A DNA stretch of 40,487 bases from Variimorphobacter saccharofermentans (GCF_014174405.1 NZ_JACEGA010000001.1:4107501-4147987); one strand, 5' to 3'. Positions 25,595 through 33,935 are shown, counted from the first letter of the stretch. Numbers and translations: made by a program. Notes: generated by a model from the sequence alone, not told the origin.

Positions 25595-28213
25595 TTATTT
25601 CACCTTTTTTGGAACGTTTCCTCTGCCATAGTAAGCAATCAGGTAAAGCTCTTCTAATTCTGATACGAGAGGAAGTCTCGGATTTGCTGTAGTACACTGA
25701 TCACCAAATGCCAGATCAGCCAGGGCTGATACCTTATTGAGGAAATGCTTCTCATCAATTCCATACTCCTTTAGGGTAGCTGGAATACCTAGATGACGAT
25801 TTAATTCTTCCACATCCTTTGCTAACATTTCTACGGCGTCTGCATTGTTCTTAGGACTCTTACCTAATTTCTTCATTAACTCAAAGATCTTATCGGAAAC
25901 AATGTAGCTTTCATATTTCGGGAAAGAGGTAAACTTAGTCGGACATTCTACACCATTATATCGAATCACATGAGGTAGCAAGATAGCATTTGCACATCCA
26001 TGAGGAATATGGTATTCACCACCAAGCTTATGAGCAAGTGAGTGATTGATACCTAAAAATGCATTTGTAAATGCCATACCAGCAATGGTAGATGCATTGT
26101 GCATTTTTTCCCGAGCTATAGGATTATTGGCTCCTTGATCGTAGGATTCTCTTAAATAACGGAATACCATATCGATTGCGTGAATTGCAAGAGCATCCGT
26201 GTAATCGGAAGCAAGCACTGAAATATAAGCTTCAAATGCATGAGTCAGAACATCCATACCGGTCCAAGCGGTAGATTGCTTTGGTACACTCATTACAAAA
26301 TCAGGATCAATAATAGCTACATCTGGAGTTAACTCGTAGTCAGCGAGAGGATATTTTTTATTCTCTTTGGTATCTGAAATAACAGCAAAGGAAGTCACTT
26401 CTGATCCAGTACCGGAAGTAGTAGGTATTGCTACAAACTTAGACTTCTTACCTAACTGAGGAAATTTATAAGCACGCTTACGAATATCTAAAAACTTAAG
26501 AGACATATTCTTGAAGTCTGCTTCCGGATTCTCAAAGAACAGCCACATACCTTTGGCAGCATCAATAGCAGAACCGCCTCCAAGTGCAATAATAACATCT
26601 GGATTAAACTTAGTCATTGCATCCACACCCTTGAGTATCGTATCAAGGCTGGGATCTGGTTCAACCTGGTCAAAGATCTCACAATGAACATAATCAGTAC
26701 GTTTTCTTAACTGATATAAAACTTTACTTACATAACCAAGTTTCGTCATGGAAGGGTCAGTTACAATAAATGCTTTTGAAATCTCAGGCATTTTCGCTAA
26801 ATAGGAAATGGAACCAGATTCAAAGTAGATTTTGCTGGGAACCTTAAACCATTGCATATTTACCCTCCTCTTTGCTACACGTTTATAATTTACTAAATCT
26901 ACTGCGGATACATTGTGAGTAGTAGAGTTACCACCATAGGATCCACAACCTAAAGTAAGGGAAGGCATATTTGTATTGTACAAATCACCGATAGCACCAT
27001 GAGTGGAAGGTGAATTTACAAGGATACGTCCTGTTCTCATTCTAGCGGAGAATACATTAATAACCTCACTATCAGTGGAATGGATTACGGAAGAGTGTCC
27101 TAAACCACCAAGTTCAATCATTTTCTCACATAACTGGAATCCTTCTTCTGTATTCTTTGCTTTAATTACAGCAAGAACTGGTGAGAGTTTTTCTTTGGAT
27201 AATGGATACTCAGGACCAACACCATCTAACTCAGTACAAAGAATCTTCGTTTGAGGAGGGATCTTAATTCCTGCTAATGCTGCTATATCAAAGGGTGATT
27301 GACCAACAATAGCGGGATTTACATTTCCGTTCTGAGGATTAATAACAACAGGCTCCAGAAGCTTTATTTCTTCCTTTGTTGCAAAATAGCATCCAGCCTT
27401 CTTCATTAGTTCTACTACTTCATCATAAACAGGAGCATCAATAATGGCAGCCTGTTCGGAAGCACAGATCATACCGTTGTCAAAGGATTTCGATAAAACT
27501 AAGTCATTTACAGCGCGTTTTAGGTTTGCTGTCTTTTCAATAAAGCAGGGAACGTTACCTGGACCCACACCGAGTGCTGGTTTACCACAGGAATAAGCTT
27601 GTTTTACCATACCAGATCCACCTGTAGCTAAAATCATGGAAACGTCGGGATGATTCATAAGCTCTCTGGTAGCATCTATAGAAGGATACTCGATCCACTG
27701 GATACAGTTCTTAGGAGCACCAGCTTTTACTGCAGCTTCATATAATGTTTTTGCAGCCTCCACTGAACACTGCTGAGCGCTAGGATGAAAACCAAACACA
27801 ATGGGATTTCTCGTTTTAATACAGGTTAAACATTTAAACATAGTAGTAGATGTAGGATTTGTAACAGGTGTTACACCGGCTACGACGCCAACAGGCTCAG
27901 CAACGATCATATAATCCTCTTCTTCGTTATCTTCAATAATACCTACCGTTTTTTGATATTTAATAGAATGCCAAACATATTCCGTAGCAAATATATTTTT
28001 AGTAATCTTATCTTCGTAAATACCACGCTTTGTCTCTTCTACTGCCATCTTAGCCAGAACCTGTTGTTTTGCAAGGCCAGCTAAAGCCATCTCATGTACA
28101 ATATTGTCAATCGTTTCCTGATCTAATAATAAAAACTCATTTAAAGCTTGACGAGCATTCTTAACTAAAGCATCTACATGTTCCTTAGGTGTGAGTTGTG
28201 CATTCTTTGACAT
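25595..28213 (-). CDS. adhE: Bifunctional acetaldehyde-CoA/alcohol dehydrogenase
   Basis: AdhE reduces acetyl-CoA to acetaldehyde and then to ethanol with NADH, restoring NAD during fermentation; homologues form long spirosomes. The 872-residue protein is the usual size. The N-terminal aldehyde dehydrogenase domain (about 1-430) has Cys250 as nucleophile in NGMICASEQ and the LGVGPGNVPC loop. The C-terminal iron-dependent alcohol dehydrogenase domain has ALGGGSAIDAAKG and the metal-binding MDVLTHAFEAY, NHSLAHKLG and HIPHG segments. Start is the second ATG (28213), set 6 nt after GGAGG; the ATG at 28219 abuts that site. Upstream are a clear promoter and two Rex-like operators, fitting known redox repression of adhE. 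It stands alone, convergent with the DUF4446 gene. Confidence 0.98.
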   Translation of the reverse strand: MSKNAQLTPKEHVDALVKNARQALNEFLLLDQETIDNIVHEMALAGLAKQQVLAKMAVEETKRGIYEDKITKNIFATEYVWHSIKYQKTVGIIEDNEEEDYMIVAEPVGVVAGVTPVTNPTSTTMFKCLTCIKTRNPIVFGFHPSAQQCSVEAAKTLYEAAVKAGAPKNCIQWIEYPSIDATRELMNHPDVSMILATGGSGMVKQAYSCGKPALGVGPGNVPCFIEKTANLKRAVNDLVLSKSFDNGMICASEQAAIIDAPVYDEVVELMKKAGCYFATKEEIKLLEPVVINPQNGNVNPAIVGQSPFDIAALAGIKIPPQTKILCTELDGVGPEYPLSKEKLSPVLAVIKAKNTEEGFQLCEKMIELGGLGHSSVIHSTDSEVINVFSARMRTGRILVNSPSTHGAIGDLYNTNMPSLTLGCGSYGGNSTTHNVSAVDLVNYKRVAKRRVNMQWFKVPSKIYFESGSISYLAKMPEISKAFIVTDPSMTKLGYVSKVLYQLRKRTDYVHCEIFDQVEPDPSLDTILKGVDAMTKFNPDVIIALGGGSAIDAAKGMWLFFENPEADFKNMSLKFLDIRKRAYKFPQLGKKSKFVAIPTTSGTGSEVTSFAVISDTKENKKYPLADYELTPDVAIIDPDFVMSVPKQSTAWTGMDVLTHAFEAYISVLASDYTDALAIHAIDMVFRYLRESYDQGANNPIAREKMHNASTIAGMAFTNAFLGINHSLAHKLGGEYHIPHGCANAILLPHVIRYNGVECPTKFTSFPKYESYIVSDKIFELMKKLGKSPKNNADAVEMLAKDVEELNRHLGIPATLKEYGIDEKHFLNKVSALADLAFGDQCTTANPRLPLVSELEELYLIAYYGRGNVPKKVK

Positions 28214-28230
28214 AAGCATCCTCCTTTATA

Positions 28231-28313
28231 TCGTTAAAAATTTAACATATTGGGTATACTCAATATAGCAGAATTTATATTATTTGTAAATAGAATTGTT
28301 AAATAAATAACAA
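28231..28313 (-). promoter_or_regulatory. adhE: adhE promoter with two Rex-like operators
   Basis: On the minus strand TTTACA (28290-28285) and TATATT (28267-28262) have a 17-bp spacer; start predicted near 28255. A Rex-type site TTGTTAA-N4-ATAACAA at 28296-28313 (13 of 14 consensus bases for TTGTTAA-N4-TTAACAA) lies just upstream of -35. A second, TCGTTAA-N4-TTAACAT at 28231-28248 (12 of 14), lies just after the predicted start. Between them the -10 box lies in a further near-palindrome, ATATTGGGTATACTCAATAT (28247-28266). Rex senses NADH/NAD and represses adhE in clostridia; assignment here is by sequence likeness. Confidence 0.7.
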
Positions 28314-28426
28314 TCAAAATTAAAGCCGATTTTAAAAAAAAAATATAAAATATATACAATGCGGATAGTATTGTGATAAAATGACTACAATGATGCATAA
28401 AAACGAGGGGTAAAAATAGCAAATAT

Positions 28427-28459
28427 TTAGTAATTAATTACTAAGATCGAGCATATAAT
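28427..28459 (+). promoter_or_regulatory. Palindrome and -10 box upstream of the HD-GYP gene
   Basis: TTAGTAATTAATTACTAA (28427-28444) is a perfect 18-bp palindrome. TATAAT (28454-28459) lies 9 bp after it. The place where a -35 would lie (about 28431-28436) reads TAATTA, a poor match, and is covered by the palindrome. This suggests an activator or repressor site at the HD-GYP promoter. Confidence 0.5.
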
Positions 28460-28571
28460 ACATAAATCGACATTTTATTACAAGATTAGTGCCATAGTAT
28501 GATTGAAAAAAAGTATTAAATAAGAGATGATAGTTTTTATAAATGATGCCGATTAGAGGGAAGTGATAATA

Positions 28572-29636
28572 ATGAGAATTATTTCTGTAGATTCGGTTAA
28601 GGGAAATGAATTATTAGCAAAAGATATTATGAATAATAATGATTCTGTCTTAATGACGGCCGGAACCATTGTGAAAAGAGAATATGTAAAGAGATTAAAG
28701 GAATTGGATATAGAATATATATATGTAGAAGATGATTTGGCAAAAGGCGTGAGTTTAACAAGCAGTCTGGAGTTGCAGATTAAGGATCAATGCCAGGAAG
28801 CAATTAGGGAAATATTATTAAAATATTCCTATAACAGTAATACGGAACTAGAAGACATTAAATTTGTTGCGGATGATATTATCTATGATATTATGAAGGA
28901 TCCGGAGGTAATCTTTAATCTATCAAGTATACGTGATAAGAGTGAAAGTACCTATTCTCATTCATTGAATGTGTGTGCGCTCTCTGTCATATTAGCCCTT
29001 AAGCTGAGACTCCCGAAAGCTAAGATCAGGGATATTGCGATTGGATGCTTGTTACATGACATTGGTTTTAACTATATTACAATCGATTATCATAATTTAA
29101 TACTGGAGAATTGTGACGATACAGTAAAAAAAGAAATAAAGAAGCATATCATATACGGATACTCTGCAATTGAGAAAATGGATTGGTTATCTAAGATATC
29201 GAAAGATATTATAATTAGTCATCATGAACGGATTGATGGTTCAGGATATCCATTCCACTTAAAAAAGGAACGTATTAAAATAGGAAGTAAGATTGCAGCA
29301 GTGTGTGATGAGTTTGATAGCAGGGTATATGGAAATTTAACAAGAAAAATGAAGGTGCATGATGCTATCGATTATATAGTAAGCCAGGCCGGAGTGCTGT
29401 TTGATTTCTCCGTTGTAAAAGCTTTCGTGGATTCCGTAGCGGCGTATCCGACAGGCGCTTTAGTAATAACGAATCAAGATGAGATAGGAATTGTATTAAG
29501 ACAGAATCCACAATGCCCTACCAGGCCGGTAATTCGCATTATACAGACAAAGGATGGAAATAAGCCGGATGACTGGGTTGAAAAGGATTTAACAAAAGAA
29601 CTTACCTTATTTATAAGAGATACCATATTAGATTAA
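28572..29636 (+). CDS. HD-GYP domain protein, probable c-di-GMP phosphodiesterase
   Basis: This 354-residue protein has an N-terminal region (about 1-60, DSVLMTAGTIVKREYVKRL) common before HD-GYP domains, then the HD-GYP domain with His130 (SHSLN), the LLHDIG pair His162/Asp163, and the closing HHERIDGSGYP (217-227). HD-GYP enzymes hydrolyse cyclic di-GMP to pGpG or GMP. The usual HDIGK core is HDIGF here, so the Lys is missing; the metal-binding His and Asp are present, and the GYP part is intact. It is cytoplasmic with no membrane helix. Start is ATG 28572, with GAGGG 11 nt before; a GTG at 28563 is too close to it. It is divergent from adhE. The target process cannot be told from this window. 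Confidence 0.85.
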   Translation: MRIISVDSVKGNELLAKDIMNNNDSVLMTAGTIVKREYVKRLKELDIEYIYVEDDLAKGVSLTSSLELQIKDQCQEAIREILLKYSYNSNTELEDIKFVADDIIYDIMKDPEVIFNLSSIRDKSESTYSHSLNVCALSVILALKLRLPKAKIRDIAIGCLLHDIGFNYITIDYHNLILENCDDTVKKEIKKHIIYGYSAIEKMDWLSKISKDIIISHHERIDGSGYPFHLKKERIKIGSKIAAVCDEFDSRVYGNLTRKMKVHDAIDYIVSQAGVLFDFSVVKAFVDSVAAYPTGALVITNQDEIGIVLRQNPQCPTRPVIRIIQTKDGNKPDDWVEKDLTKELTLFIRDTILD

Positions 29637-29653
29637 TCAATTCATCCATGCCT

Positions 29654-29682
29654 TGTGGATAACATACAATTATTGTGGATTA
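29654..29682. other. Two DnaA boxes in tandem outside oriC
   Basis: TGTGGATAA at 29654-29662 is a perfect DnaA box and TGTGGATTA at 29674-29682 differs at one base. They have the same orientation and lie exactly 20 bp apart, about 17 kb from oriC, in the 237-bp gap after the HD-GYP gene. They could titrate or reload DnaA; function is inference. Confidence 0.6.
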
Positions 29683-29724
29683 ATTACATAATAAGCAAAT
29701 TCTTGGTTGATGATGATAAAATCA

Positions 29725-29776
29725 AAAGCTCTGTTCAAATGATAGAATTCTATTATTATTTGTCAGAGCTTTCTTG
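29725..29776 (+). terminator. Terminator after the HD-GYP gene
   Basis: AAAGCTCTG (29725-29733) pairs perfectly with CAGAGCTTT (29764-29772) across a 30-nt loop that itself can pair (TAGAATTCTA). The following TTTCTTGTT is only moderately T-rich. It lies about 90 bp past the HD-GYP stop. Confidence 0.65.
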
Positions 29777-29891
29777 TTATTATATGGGCACTTGCCAGAG
29801 AGGGTAAAATATGATATAAATAATTATCACATGAAATGATGCGTGAGAACGTAGAATATAAAGTAGAACGGTAATGAATGGAAGTGAGAAT

Positions 29892-30785
29892 ATGCATAGT
29901 TATTTAAGAGCAATAGGATTTAGCAATATAAATAATCGAATGGAGTTAAATCAGCTATTCGATAATATAACCGAACACGCTACGAAGAAGCGTATCATAC
30001 AAATGAATAATACCGGTAATCTGGCTGAAATTACCATGGAATACGGTGAAGGGATCGGTATTACCCTTCGTGGAGAAATGGATGAGAATAATAATTTTCA
30101 TATGGAGCATTATTTTCCCTGTGTTCTCGGACATAATGTCAGCACCAGAGAAGAAGTGGGTATCAATAAAAGAGTAGATGCAGAGGCTTATACCGGAATG
30201 TGTGATGATTACCGTCTTGGTGTTTCGCTTATTTTTTATTTACAGAATGTTATTGAATACCTGGAGAAGAAAAATCAGAATATGCCCATGAATACGCCGT
30301 TTAATATTACACTGGCTGCGTTATCTCTGGAGGGGAAGATTCTGTTACCGATTGAAATGAATGAAGTTCAGGTTAGAAATATTAGTGCGGAAACGAAATA
30401 TCGAAATAATCTTATCGCGGAAGCTAAAAAAGGGAACCAGGATGCCATTGATAGTCTCACAATCGATGATATTGATACCTATGCTATGGTTTCCAGAAGA
30501 GCTAAAAAGGAAGACATTTATTCTATCGTAGATACATCCTTTATTCCCTTTGGATCAGAGTCTGATAACTATAGTGTCATTGCGACCATTACGGATTGCA
30601 ATATCATAACCAATTCCTATACGAAGGAAGAGGTTTATGACTTACAGCTATTATGTAACGATATCATCTTCCGTGTATGCATCAATAAAGAGGATTTAAT
30701 AGGAGAGCCCCTTGTAGGCAGAAGATTTAAGGGGAACATCTGGATGCAGGGAAGCATCGCTTTTTCAGAGCAGACAAAGGATTGA
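29892..30785 (+). CDS. Uncharacterised protein, probably DUF3881 family
   Basis: This protein has 297 residues and opens MHSYLRAIGFSNINNRMELN. I recognise it as probably belonging to DUF3881, a family seen chiefly in Lachnospiraceae, with no known function. There is no signal peptide or membrane segment, and the composition is that of a soluble cytoplasmic protein. Motifs that stand out are the acidic ITMEYGEGIGITLRGEMDE segment (about 43-65), the FPCVLGHNVSTREEVG turn and a C-terminal GRRFKGNIWMQGSI. No catalytic motif is obvious. Start is ATG 29892 because GGAAGTGAG sits 7 nt before it; an ATG at 29874 contains that site. It stands alone between the HD-GYP unit and tRNA-Arg. Base use is like its neighbours. 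Confidence 0.75.
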   Translation: MHSYLRAIGFSNINNRMELNQLFDNITEHATKKRIIQMNNTGNLAEITMEYGEGIGITLRGEMDENNNFHMEHYFPCVLGHNVSTREEVGINKRVDAEAYTGMCDDYRLGVSLIFYLQNVIEYLEKKNQNMPMNTPFNITLAALSLEGKILLPIEMNEVQVRNISAETKYRNNLIAEAKKGNQDAIDSLTIDDIDTYAMVSRRAKKEDIYSIVDTSFIPFGSESDNYSVIATITDCNIITNSYTKEEVYDLQLLCNDIIFRVCINKEDLIGEPLVGRRFKGNIWMQGSIAFSEQTKD

Positions 30786-30794
30786 TGAATAGTA

Positions 30795-30823
30795 TTGACT
30801 TAGCATGAAGGAAATAGTAGAAT
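30795..30823 (+). promoter_or_regulatory. Sigma-A type promoter of tRNA-Arg
   Basis: TTGACT (30795-30800) and TAGAAT (30818-30823) are separated by 17 bp. The predicted start is near 30830, about 11 nt before the tRNA. It begins 10 bp after the stop of the preceding gene. Confidence 0.75.
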
Positions 30824-30840
30824 AAATACGTTGCGTGAGT

Positions 30841-30914
30841 GTGCTTGTAGCTCAGCAGGATAGAGCGTCCGCCTCCTAAGCGGAAGGTCGTGGGTTCGAA
30901 TCCCGTCAAGCACG
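30841..30914 (+). tRNA. tRNA-Arg(CCT)
   Basis: The 74-nt sequence has acceptor stem GTGCTTG with CAAGCAC, discriminator G, D-arm GTAGCTCAGC, anticodon stem CCGCC..GGCGG-type around loop CTCCTAA (anticodon CCT, reading AGG), and T-arm GGTTCGAATCC. CCA is not encoded. It has its own promoter just upstream and a strong terminator 18 nt downstream. Confidence 0.96.
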
Positions 30915-30931
30915 TTAAAATAGCACATAAT

Positions 30932-30978
30932 AAAGCGTTATTAAGCTTACAGGGATGTAAGACTTAATAGCGCTTTTT
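30932..30978 (+). terminator. Intrinsic terminator of tRNA-Arg
   Basis: AAAGCGTTATTAAGCTTACA pairs with TGTAAG-A-CTTAATAGCGCTTT (one bulge, one G-U) around the loop GGGA, about 20 bp of stem, followed by TTTTT. It is one of the strongest terminators in the window and isolates the tRNA from the pst operon. Confidence 0.92.
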
Positions 30979-31039
30979 ATTTTACAAATAAATACCTGCT
31001 ATAAATAATGGAAGGCCTTTGTATCAAATATAATATCAA

Positions 31040-31067
31040 TTTACATCGAATTAACAGAATATATACA
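31040..31067 (+). promoter_or_regulatory. PHO box (three PhoP/PhoB repeats) upstream of pstS
   Basis: TTTACA (31040-31045), TTAACA (31051-31056) and TATACA (31062-31067) form a three-unit direct repeat with an exact 11-bp period, matching the TT(A/T)ACA-N5 repeats bound by PhoP in Gram-positive bacteria. It lies about 115 bp before pstS. A phoB-like regulator and phoR-like kinase are encoded downstream, so control by phosphate starvation is likely. Confidence 0.75.
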
Positions 31068-31180
31068 AAAACATGGTATCAGTATTTTTAAATTAATGAT
31101 AATTTCTTATTGTATTAAGATAACAATTAGGTTGCCAAGGAAATTAGAGAATGCAAGCTTATAGAAAGGAATGATTAATA

Positions 31181-32062
31181 ATGAAAAATGTGATAATAGG
31201 TATAATCTCACTACTGCTACTATTGATTATGATAGGAAGCCTCAGTTCCTGTGCAAAATCAGATGAATACCCGGATAATGCCCCTGAACATTCAAATAAC
31301 TCGAAAGAAATTGAAATCAAAAAAATAGCCGGGACGATAACAATGGCCGGCTCAACCTCAATGGAAAAACTGGCAAATGCTTTATCGGAAGCCTTTATGG
31401 AGAAGTATCCGGATATGTTAGTGTCCGCAGAATTTATTGGATCAGGCGCTGGAATTGAAGCAGTACTTTCGAGCACAGTGAATATCGGAAATTCATCAAG
31501 ACATTTAAAGGAAACTGAAATCAGCAACGGTGCAGTTGAAAATATTGTAGCAATTGATGGTATTGCCGTAATTTTAGATAAATCCAATTCCAAAAATGAT
31601 ATTTCAATGGATCAATTAAAGAAAATTTTTACTGGAGAAATAAACAATTGGAGTAAAATTGGGGGCGAGAATCAGCCAATTGTAGTAATAGGAAGGGAAG
31701 CAGGTTCAGGGACAAGGGATGCCTTTGAAGAATTACTCGGAATTGAAGAAAAGTGTAAGTATTCCAATGAGATTAATAGTACAGGAGGTGTAATGGCGAA
31801 AGTGGCCTCTACACCGGGAGCAGTAGGATATGTATCCTTAGATGTATTGGATGATACCGTTAGTGTAGCAAAAATAGATGGAACAGAGCCCACTGAAGAA
31901 ATGATTAAGGCAGGATCTTATTTATTAAGCCGTCCCTTTATTATGGCTACCAAGGGTGAAATTTCTAATCAGACGCTGGAGATTCAAGCATTTTTTGAAT
32001 TTATTAAATCAGAAGAAGGAAAAGAATTGATTCGAAGGATAGGATTAATCAATGTAGATTAA
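31181..32062 (+). CDS. pstS: Phosphate ABC transporter substrate-binding lipoprotein
   Basis: PstS captures inorganic phosphate outside the cell and hands it to PstCA. The 293-residue protein starts with a lipoprotein signal (LLLLLIMIGSLSSC) with lipidation at Cys24. The mature part has the PstS-type ligand loops: TMAGSTSMEKL (about 54-64), GSGAGIEAVL (about 87-96) and GREAGSGTRDAFEELLG (about 171-187), where the Ser, Thr and Arg side chains bind phosphate. It is short of the typical 320-370 by compact loops, as in many clostridial homologues. GAAAGGA precedes the ATG. It heads pstSCAB-phoU and lies about 115 bp behind the PHO box. Confidence 0.96.
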   Translation: MKNVIIGIISLLLLLIMIGSLSSCAKSDEYPDNAPEHSNNSKEIEIKKIAGTITMAGSTSMEKLANALSEAFMEKYPDMLVSAEFIGSGAGIEAVLSSTVNIGNSSRHLKETEISNGAVENIVAIDGIAVILDKSNSKNDISMDQLKKIFTGEINNWSKIGGENQPIVVIGREAGSGTRDAFEELLGIEEKCKYSNEINSTGGVMAKVASTPGAVGYVSLDVLDDTVSVAKIDGTEPTEEMIKAGSYLLSRPFIMATKGEISNQTLEIQAFFEFIKSEEGKELIRRIGLINVD

Positions 32063-32128
32063 GAATTATGATTATTTCACAAATAATAATTGTTATCCAT
32101 TATTGAAACATATTACAAGGAGAACGAT

Positions 32129-33067
32129 ATGAGTGAAAAGAGCATCTCCATAGTTGGGAGCTATAAAACAAAAAATACAGTCGAAAAAACAGCCGCTTTT
32201 CTATTTGTTATATGTGCCTTTGTTGCTGTTCTGGCAGTACTATCAATAACGATTTATATGATTGTGGGAGGAACACCAGCTATCTTTGAAGTAGGTTTAA
32301 AGAATATTCTGCTTGGTACCGTGTGGAAACCCACAGCATCAGAACCTCAGTATGGAATATTATATGTAATCTTAACTTCAATTGTTGGTACGATCTTAGC
32401 GGTTCTGATAGGAGTTCCGATCGGAGTTATGACAGCAGTCTTTTTAGCAGAGACAGCTCCGACTAGACTTTCAGCATTAGTGAAGCCTGCGGTTGAATTA
32501 TTAGCTGGCATCCCCTCCGTTATCTTTGGTCTGCTTGGAATATTAATATTAAATCCATTGATATATCAATTGGAAATGGCAGTGTTCAAGGATAATCCAA
32601 ATCATCAGTTTACCGGAGGATCAAATTTGATATCTGCGGTATTGGTCCTGGCCATTATGATCTTGCCAACAGTAATCAATATCAGCGAATCAGCATTAAG
32701 AGCTGTTCCATCACACTATAAGCAGGCCTCTCTTGCATTAGGAGCATCTCATATTCAGACTATCTTTAAAGTAATTGTTCCAGCAGCAAAATCAGGAATT
32801 ATCACAGCTATTGTTCTTGGAGTCGGTAGAGCAATAGGGGAAGCGATGGCCATAAGCCTTGTAGCTGGTAATGGGGCCAATCTTCCTCTGCCCTTCCACT
32901 CAGTAAGGTTTCTGACAACAGCGGTTGTAAATGAAATGTCTTATGCAGCTGATACCCATAAGAGAGTGCTATTTACAATAGGATTGGTACTGTTCGTGTT
33001 TATTATGCTTATTAATTTGGTTCTGAATAAAGTAATGAAGGGAGGGATAGAAGATGTTAACAGTTAA
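32129..33067 (+). CDS. pstC: Phosphate ABC transporter permease PstC
   Basis: PstC is one of two permease subunits that form the phosphate channel. It is a 312-residue protein with about six membrane helices. The N-terminal helix is VEKTAAFLFVICAFVAVLAV; the permease signature with the EAA loop is in YKQASLALGASHIQTIFKVI. The start is ATG 32129 behind AAGGAGAACGAT; the longer frame from TTG 32090 has no site. It overlaps pstA by 14 bp, so the two are translationally coupled. The PhoU- and PstB-interacting cytoplasmic loops are the usual length. Confidence 0.96.
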   Translation: MSEKSISIVGSYKTKNTVEKTAAFLFVICAFVAVLAVLSITIYMIVGGTPAIFEVGLKNILLGTVWKPTASEPQYGILYVILTSIVGTILAVLIGVPIGVMTAVFLAETAPTRLSALVKPAVELLAGIPSVIFGLLGILILNPLIYQLEMAVFKDNPNHQFTGGSNLISAVLVLAIMILPTVINISESALRAVPSHYKQASLALGASHIQTIFKVIVPAAKSGIITAIVLGVGRAIGEAMAISLVAGNGANLPLPFHSVRFLTTAVVNEMSYAADTHKRVLFTIGLVLFVFIMLINLVLNKVMKGGIEDVNS

Positions 33068-33935
33068 CAGTATATACGAAAGAAAAAGCAGACCGCTCGA
33101 AGGGCTGATGCATGTAATTATATATCTGTGCTCATCCATTTCCATCTTGCTTCTGATCGGAATTGTAAGCTATGTGGGTATACGTGGTATCTCAGCTGTA
33201 AATTGGACCTTCCTTACAAATGTTCCGAGTGCAATCAAGGGAACTTCCGGAATTGCAGGAAATATTATTAATACCCTTTATATGATTTTAATAACGCTCG
33301 TTATTGCAATTCCTTTTGGAGTGGGAGGAGCAATCTACCTAAATGAGTATGCAAAACCCGGAAAACTGGTCAGTCTGATAGAGTTTACTACAGAAACACT
33401 GGCAGGAATTCCTTCTATTATATATGGACTATTTGGTTATGTGTTTTTTGGTATTACGTTAAAATTGGGCTACTCCATATTAACCGGTGCATTTACATTA
33501 TCTCTTATGGTGCTGCCTTTGATTACAAGAAATACTCAGGAGGCATTAAGGACTGTTCCCGGTATCTACCGAAATGGGGCTTTAGGTATTGGAGCAACTA
33601 AATGGTATATGATTCGGACTATACTTCTTCCTTCAGCTATGCCAGGAATAATAACCGGGATTATTCTCTCTATTGGACGTATTGTCGGTGAATCCGCAGC
33701 ATTGCTTTTCACAGCAGGGAGTGGTTATCTTCTTCCTAGGTTAGGTCAGTACGGAGAAGGTTTATTTCAAAAAATTCTTCAGCCAGGAGGTACATTAACT
33801 ATTCAGTTGTTTCTTAGTATGGAAAAGGCCCAGTATGAAACTGCATTCGGTATTGCACTAGTTTTACTGGTCATTGTCTTTAGTATAAATATTATAACCA
33901 AGTATTTAACGAAAAAATTCAATGTGAACAAGTAG
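33054..33935 (+). CDS. pstA: Phosphate ABC transporter permease PstA
   Basis: PstA pairs with PstC in the membrane. This 293-residue protein has six predicted helices, beginning MHVIIYLCSSISILLLIGIV (after a short N-terminal basic stretch). The permease EAA-like loop is in GIYRNGALGIGATKWYMIRT, followed by the conserved GRIVGESAALLFTAGS. A GGAGGG precedes the ATG inside the end of pstC. The gene ends 47 bp before pstB. Nothing unusual is seen compared with the family. Confidence 0.96.
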   Translation: MLTVNSIYERKSRPLEGLMHVIIYLCSSISILLLIGIVSYVGIRGISAVNWTFLTNVPSAIKGTSGIAGNIINTLYMILITLVIAIPFGVGGAIYLNEYAKPGKLVSLIEFTTETLAGIPSIIYGLFGYVFFGITLKLGYSILTGAFTLSLMVLPLITRNTQEALRTVPGIYRNGALGIGATKWYMIRTILLPSAMPGIITGIILSIGRIVGESAALLFTAGSGYLLPRLGQYGEGLFQKILQPGGTLTIQLFLSMEKAQYETAFGIALVLLVIVFSINIITKYLTKKFNVNK

